From Pohlia nutans (Eukaryota > Streptophyta > Bryopsida > Bryales > Mniaceae): a stretch of 64,000 nt of DNA. This document shows, in pieces, positions 59,701-64,000 of the stretch. Position 1 is the first letter of the stretch. Every line of letters begins with the position of its first letter. A program made the translations under genes and the position numbers. The notes under the pieces were generated by a model. The model worked only from the letters and a program-made list of their open reading frames with translations. It was not told where the DNA came from and ran no database searches. The DNA lies in the NCBI GenBank assembly GCA_022496805.1, contig CM040102.1, positions 5,691,001-5,755,000 of the forward strand, in the 5' to 3' direction.

Positions 59701-60867
59701 TCCCCTTCCCCGTGATACACTGCCGCTACGGGTGCTGCTGGCTTGTCGTTCTGTCCAAAAAAAACACAATAGTGAGACATGCAGAGAAAAAACCGTGATT
59801 ATTACATAATAAAAACTCCTTACAAATGATTATAAACACGAGTAAATAAGGACTCACAAACCAAAACCAAAAAGTGCTCACAAACCAAAACAAACCTCGG
59901 TAGCTTCAGGTGCAGTGTTCCCATTTCCATACTTCCCTGTAAAATCAATAACTGCAAAAGGTTACTTCCACAGAAGTGATTAGAATGTGATTTACACAAT
60001 CCTGATAGGTCACAAATTATCTCAACAACAACGCACTACATGAAGATAGAGCTCGTAGAACAGAGAACAAAAATATCTATTGCTTCGTGATAAAGGTGAC
60101 GGTTTTCCCTGGTAAAAAAGAAAAAAGCGCAATGCTAGTGCAAACAAATAGTACAAAATACATACCATCATGCACCAAATCTACGTTGGCGGTTGTAGTC
60201 TCAGTGATGATGACAGCCGGCTCTCCTCCTCCCGCCGAAACAACTTCCGTGGCAGTAGAGAACAACTGTTGGTGTAAATACGCAAGATCCTCCTGCTGTA
60301 AAACGAACAAGAACCTCTTAGAAATGCATGCTTTTCTAGTTTCACAACAAGAACAACACTAAAAACAGAAAAAAAAAAACAAAAAGCAAATGAAAAAAAC
60401 AAAAAACAAAAGTTACCGAATAGTCAGACATCCAACTACCTATTTAAAAACACCGCTAAAACGAAGAATGTTCTTACGACCCCTTTGCCATTAACGATAT
60501 TCAAACCTCGTGCAGAAACTCCACAACTACTAAACACAGACATGAACTACCAGTATTTTCAGCTCAAGCTCCCATATCTTCCAGTAAATGGCTCAGTCCA
60601 TAATAATCACCCCAACTAAGCACAATGCCACTCTCACGGAAAAAAGAAAAACCATGACACAAACTAGGTCCAAAAATGGTCGAACTTACAGCAACAACAC
60701 GGGAAAAAAAAAGCACCTAACCTAACTCTCTCACAAACACACCTAGACTTTTTATAAAAACAAGGAAAAAAACACATAAGCAACACACGGAAAACAACTA
60801 AACAAAAGCAAAACGGCGCGTCTACCTGCTCTGGAGCAAGCTCCATGAGATCAAAGTCCGCCATCAT
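56777..60867 (-). CDS. AT-hook and double Tudor-like chromatin protein, PDS5C-like (8 exons)
   Basis: Exons on the minus strand: 60826-60867, 60166-60295, 59896-59936, 59607-59750, 59314-59456, 58585-59062, 57535-57737 and 56777-56828. All introns are GT-AG, all phases agree, and the result is a 410-residue protein starting MMADFDLMELAPEQ. A first Tudor-like barrel (about 88-139: LVGRSIVKKF, KWYKVEYEDGDEEELEY) spans the exon 4/5 join. Residues 167-287 are a Lys/Pro/Ala-rich linker with two AT-hooks (GRGRP at 172-176 and 230-234). A second Tudor-like barrel (about 296-343: IGSKTKKEF, AYYKVLYSDGDKEDL) spans the exon 6/7 join. A third hook (RKRGRP, 400-405) is in the last exon. Tudor barrels in plant PDS5-type cohesin-associated proteins read histone marks; AT-hooks bind AT-rich DNA, so a nuclear chromatin role is likely. 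The HEAT repeats of full-length PDS5 proteins are absent. If the last intron is retained, translation stops at a TGA at 57516-57518 after YSSAS. Confidence 0.85.
56916..57192. mobile_element. MITE in the last intron, 31-bp perfect terminal repeats
   Basis: CTACACTAAATAGGTAGATT at 56916 continues for 31 bases and is repeated inverted, without mismatch, at 57162-57192. Length 277 bp. The ends can be read as TA-CACTAAATAGG...CCTATTTAGTG-TA. It contains a 31-bp unit repeated three times (57067-57155). It lies wholly inside intron 7 of the chromatin gene. Confidence 0.88.
57067..57155 (+). repeat. 31-bp unit repeated three times
   Basis: The unit contains AAAACTTACAACATG and TTTATGTAAAG. The copies are almost identical, so the expansion is recent. 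It lies inside the intronic MITE. Confidence 0.93.
57869..58290 (+). repeat. intronic minisatellite with a three-unit higher-order period
   Basis: Seven units of about 60 bp (GGTTGAAGTCACCATTCAAT, AAATAGTTCTTAAAAAACG, TTTGAAGGCTAAATT) fill half of intron 6. Three variants can be told apart by their middle (TTATTAAAANTTG, TCCTTAAAAAACG, TTCTTANAAAAC) and follow one another in the order B-C-A-B-C-A from 57930 onward. One B unit (58109) lacks about 17 bases. Confidence 0.9.
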
Positions 60868-61494
60868 CGCGTTACCGTGCAAGTGACCTCCTCCGTTTGA
60901 AAAAACTTCCAAAAGGGCTTAAAAAAAAAGAAAAGCGCAATACGAATACTTCGCGCCTCGCAGAAGAAACTCCCACAAAATGCAACCCTCGGGAGAACAA
61001 AAAAGCCACAAAAGAGCCTGTTTGGAACCCCAGAAGCGTCTCCCGCTCAGAAAAAAAATGGGAAAAATATCCCAGCGAACGCCTAATAAAGACAGCAAGC
61101 CCTAACAAGCTCGGTAATCAGGAAAGCATGGCTCGCAAAAGGTGTTGCAAAGGGTCGCAACCACAACAACCCACAACCAAGTCTCGCTAGCACGGCACGC
61201 AGGAAACTGAGAGCAGCGTTGCAGAGCAGGCTCTGAGGTCGGTAGCCTTTGGTGAGACCCGCCGGGTATCTCCCCGGGTATGGATGCGATACCCTGGAAT
61301 GCCAGGTGGTGGAATGGGGAGTGTGTTGACCGGGTTTGTGCATGCGCCGGTCTTCACCCCGGTCTCAATTATCTGGATATAGTTGTAACGGGTGGGTGAG
61401 AGATGCTGTCACTATGGAATCTCTGGCCGGTCCCGATTTTGCTGGTACCCGCTTGGGCTCTCTCACTTGCTTGGAAAGCGCTTTGGATTGGAGG
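60868..61494. promoter_or_regulatory. upstream region of the chromatin gene
   Basis: The 5-prime flank of the minus-strand gene. Its first 100 bases are A-rich on the plus strand. 61190-61500 is GC-rich (CCGGGTATCTCCCCGGGTAT and similar) and unlike the surroundings, fitting a promoter-proximal or 5-prime UTR region. No TATA box at a convincing distance was found. Open frames on both strands here are not supported. Confidence 0.4.
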
Positions 61495-62877
61495 GCGGGA
61501 GAGGGGATCATTCCTCCCTTGTGACATCATTGAAAATAAAATAAAATAATAATTCGCCACCTTCGCTCAACTTAGAAGTTGTTGAAAGCGTATCTTAAAG
61601 TATTTCCAACGGGGCTCTTTGAATGAATTCTCAACCGTTGTGGCAAGCCATTTGCTTAATCGTACGTGTACATCTCAAAGGCCACTTGTTCAATAGAATT
61701 CAATTGCTCGAAAGGTTTGTATGACTCTTGAAATTTCCACCTTCTTGCGAGGTTCATCTCCCAATTCTTTTTACGAGGTTCATCTCCCAATCTTTTTTAC
61801 AAGGTTCGTCTTTCACTTCTTCTTACGAGGTTCATCTCTTGATCGTGTCTTTTTATAATTTTTGATTGGTCTTATAATCGAGAATCACTACACCCTCGTA
61901 TCTCGGATCTCGACGTGTTATGAATGGGGTAAACGCTACGTCAACTATAAGCCACGTCAAAGGAACAAAGACAGAGCACGGGAAAAGTCTCATTCCTCCA
62001 TTGTGATCATTGGAAATAAAATAAAATAATAATTCAACACCTTCACCCAACTTAGAGCATTGCCAACCAGTTCCTACAATTACGCCCTACAACGGCGTTG
62101 TGACGGGTCTCGGTGGCGGAATGGGCGGTGCCGTGAACCGAGGCCGTGAATAACTAACGGGCCCTGATCCAACGCGCTGCCCGTCATGCACGCCCGCCAT
62201 CTTCTTGCCGGGCCTCGTTGATAGTCACGTCGGAGTAAGGATTCAGCAAAGATAGCACGGAGGCAGGCGGTTGAGGTTGAGGTTGAGGTTTTTGCGAAAT
62301 GGTTCAACCGCGTGCTGGTGGAATCCAAGGTTGCTATCGTAGCATTGACCACGTTTAGCGTGAAGACCAAACGCTCATGCCAAACCACCAAAAAATGCCG
62401 AGACCAGGAGGGTTTTGGCAAAATGCGGCAGACTAACGGGAGCAACACCGCGCCCATTGGACCACGCCGCAAATACCTTGCCCGTCAAAGGCCGTTGCAG
62501 TGTCGACATTAGTGATGCTCTTAACAGTTGTTGAAAGCGTATCTTAAAGTATCGATATCTCCAACTGGACTCTTTCAATGAATCATCAACATTGTGGCGC
62601 TCCTCTTCCTCAATCGTACGTGTAATAGAATTCAATTGCTCAAACATGTCTCTTCATATTTCTACCTTCTTACGAGGTTCATCTCTCCATCCTTCTTACG
62701 ACGATCGTCTCCCAATCCTTCTTACGAGCTTCATCTCCCAATTCTTCTTACTAGGTTCATCTCCCAATCCTTCTTACAAGGTTCCTCTCCCGATTTGGTC
62801 TTTTTATGATTTTTGATTGGTCTTGTAACTGAGAATCACATCACCACAACCTCGGATCTCGACGTGTTATGAATGGC
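61495..62877 (+). repeat. tandem duplication of about 480 bp, second unit split by a MITE
   Basis: Unit 1 starts near 61500 (TCATTCCTCCCTTGTGA, GAAAATAAAATAAAATAATA) and unit 2 near 61985 (TCATTCCTCCATTGTGA, GGAAATAAAATAAAATAATA). Both continue with CAACTTAG, GTTGTTGAAAGCGTATC, CAATCGTACGTGT-like blocks, an array of 31-bp TTCTTACGAGGTTCATCTCC units (four in unit 1 at 61737-61850, five in unit 2 at 62663-62790) and end GGATCTCGACGTGTTATGAA. Unit 2 carries the MITE at 62055-62520. Confidence 0.85.
62055..62520. mobile_element. PIF/Harbinger-like MITE with TTA duplication
   Basis: The ends are GAGCATTGCCAAC and its imperfect inverted partner (GTGATGCTC). TTA lies at 62052-62054 and 62521-62523. 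The first tandem unit has the empty site CAACTTAGAAGTTGTTG at 61572, with one TTA. Length 466 bp, GC-richer than its surroundings. The minus-strand frame across it (62080-62472) has no transposase motif. Confidence 0.88.
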
Positions 62878-64000
62878 CACTACTAGAAAATTGCGACCGC
62901 CTCAACAGAAATTTAACAGTTTTCTGTGGTTGGGAGTAGTGGCGGACACGACTTGGATGTTTCAACAGTTCTCTGTTGATCCCTTAACAGAACGTTTAAA
63001 ATTCCTGTTGGTATTTGCACCATTGTTGACAGTTACCTAAGTTCTGGGGTTTTTAACATCTAGTGCTGATGTGGCAGTGGAAAAGTGGCAGCATATTGCG
63101 TGGAAAGTTCTAATCTTCCCGTTTATTAAATTACAGCGCCATTTGTTAGAATCTATTAGTTTCTGAAATTATAAACTACTTACCGTGACGGGGTGTGGAT
63201 TTTACCATGACTGGTGAAACTGCTAAATACGGTAAAGGCCCCTGTCATTTTTCCTTACCCTTGAATTGTAGAATAACCTACGGGTAAACTTCTTTTACTT
63301 CAACTACTTTCAATGGGCTTCACTGTTTTTGTTTCCATTTTTCCTTGTGACACCTCGAATTAACCTTCAATTTACTGCTCCTGCAGCTGTGAACACCCAA
63401 ATCACTTTTTACGTTGGTTTACTATCTGTACACTCCGTAGTATGGGTCCTCTCATTGAACGGATAAAAACCATGTTTAAATAGATTAGTAAAAATCTGCT
63501 ATTTCCATTTCCAACTATATTTTTATCCTCACTTTATTTTCTAATCCTTATTTCATACACTGTTCCCTAATTCTAAGGTTCTACGATAATAAATACGACA
63601 GTATAAAAAAGAGGGTCATTTTTTTAATTTACTGTGGCAAGACTTTCTTTCATATACTGTGACAAAACATTCACCATGACAGGAACGATGGAGGTCATTC
63701 ATCAATACTCTTATTTGCACTGTCACACAGTAGTCCCCAACACGCCCAAATACGCCCAAATATAATACATAGTCAATTTGCCTTTCACTTTTCAGTAACG
63801 ACCGGAATTGGGTTTAGAGACAACATTGTAACCCCTACAAGAATGTACTATTTCCTTTTCTTTTAGAATCATACTCCCCTCCTTGTTTAATTTCAATTTT
63901 ATTGTGAATGTACTTTATTCTGTTCATAAAAAAAACAAAATAAAAATTCTGAATAAAACTTTAGAATACATTGCATTACTTTAACAACTTCCCCACGTCT
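62878..64000 (+). mobile_element. CACTA transposon terminus, running off the window
   Basis: CACTACTAGAAAATTGCGAC is a typical CACTA (En/Spm) end. Short inverted subterminal motifs built on CTGTT and AACAG (TCAACAG, TTAACAG, TCTGTTGA) follow in the next 130 bases. It is inserted just after the ATGAATGG that ends the second tandem unit. No coding region is visible in the 1.1 kb present and the far end is outside the window. Confidence 0.7.

Noticed and set aside
60181..60402. Upstream translation starting at a TTG near 60912 as the N-terminus of the chromatin protein
   Set aside because: A eukaryotic start at the ATG ending at 60867 gives a clean exon; the longer version depends on a non-ATG start.
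62080..62472. 130-codon minus-strand frame as a gene
   Set aside because: It lies inside the TTA-flanked MITE, has no transposase motif, and the empty site shows that the whole segment is an insertion.

Overview
The window looks like nuclear DNA of a land plant. It is AT-rich, almost gene-free and packed with short non-autonomous DNA transposons. Support for a plant comes from CACTA-type termini, tRNA-derived modules and the one convincing host gene, a spliced AT-hook/Tudor-type chromatin protein of the kind plants carry in the PDS5C-like group. I cannot name the species. The abundance of TTAA-flanked (piggyBac-like) MITEs and a Tc1-type DD34E element is unusual for a flowering plant, so a seed-free lineage is possible, but that is inference.

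Layout. 0-8.6 kb: scattered MITEs in AT-rich sequence. 8.6-10.1 kb: a very well matched 1.39-kb foldback between TA microsatellites. 10.3-13.1 kb: a chain of TTAA and TA-flanked MITEs. 14.8-21.8 kb: three copies of one dispersed repeat (called H here), each broken by a different inserted element (a TTAA MITE, a 1.43-kb foldback, an ATT-flanked MITE). 23-28 kb: further MITEs, one nested in another, and a 197-bp alternating purine-pyrimidine tract. 28.9-30.6 kb: a complete but dead Tc1 element. 30.6-35.1 kb: TTAA MITEs and CACTA-type deletion derivatives. 36.4-44 kb: a large TTAA element, an inverted relic of a retrotransposon gag, and three copies of a CATCAGG-ended element (family G), one of them broken by a TTAA MITE. 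46.8-47.7 kb: a minisatellite of about 61 bp units. 47.7-56.8 kb: degenerate duplicated sequence with no gene I can support. 56.8-60.9 kb: the chromatin gene on the minus strand, eight exons. 61.5-62.9 kb: a tandem duplication split by a TTA-flanked MITE. 62.9 kb to the end: the start of a CACTA element.

The main result is the TTAA group. At least eight sequence families (A, B, C, E, F, I, J and their relics) share the plan TTAA-CCC(C)TNAAC...GTTNAGGG(G)-TTAA. Sister-copy empty sites inside the window show that the tetranucleotide is a target duplication, and two copies carry non-canonical but matching duplications (ATAA/ATAA, TCAA/TCAA). This points to a piggyBac-like transposase acting in this genome, though no such transposase lies in the window.

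Family letters (A-N) are local labels for this window and do not come from any database.
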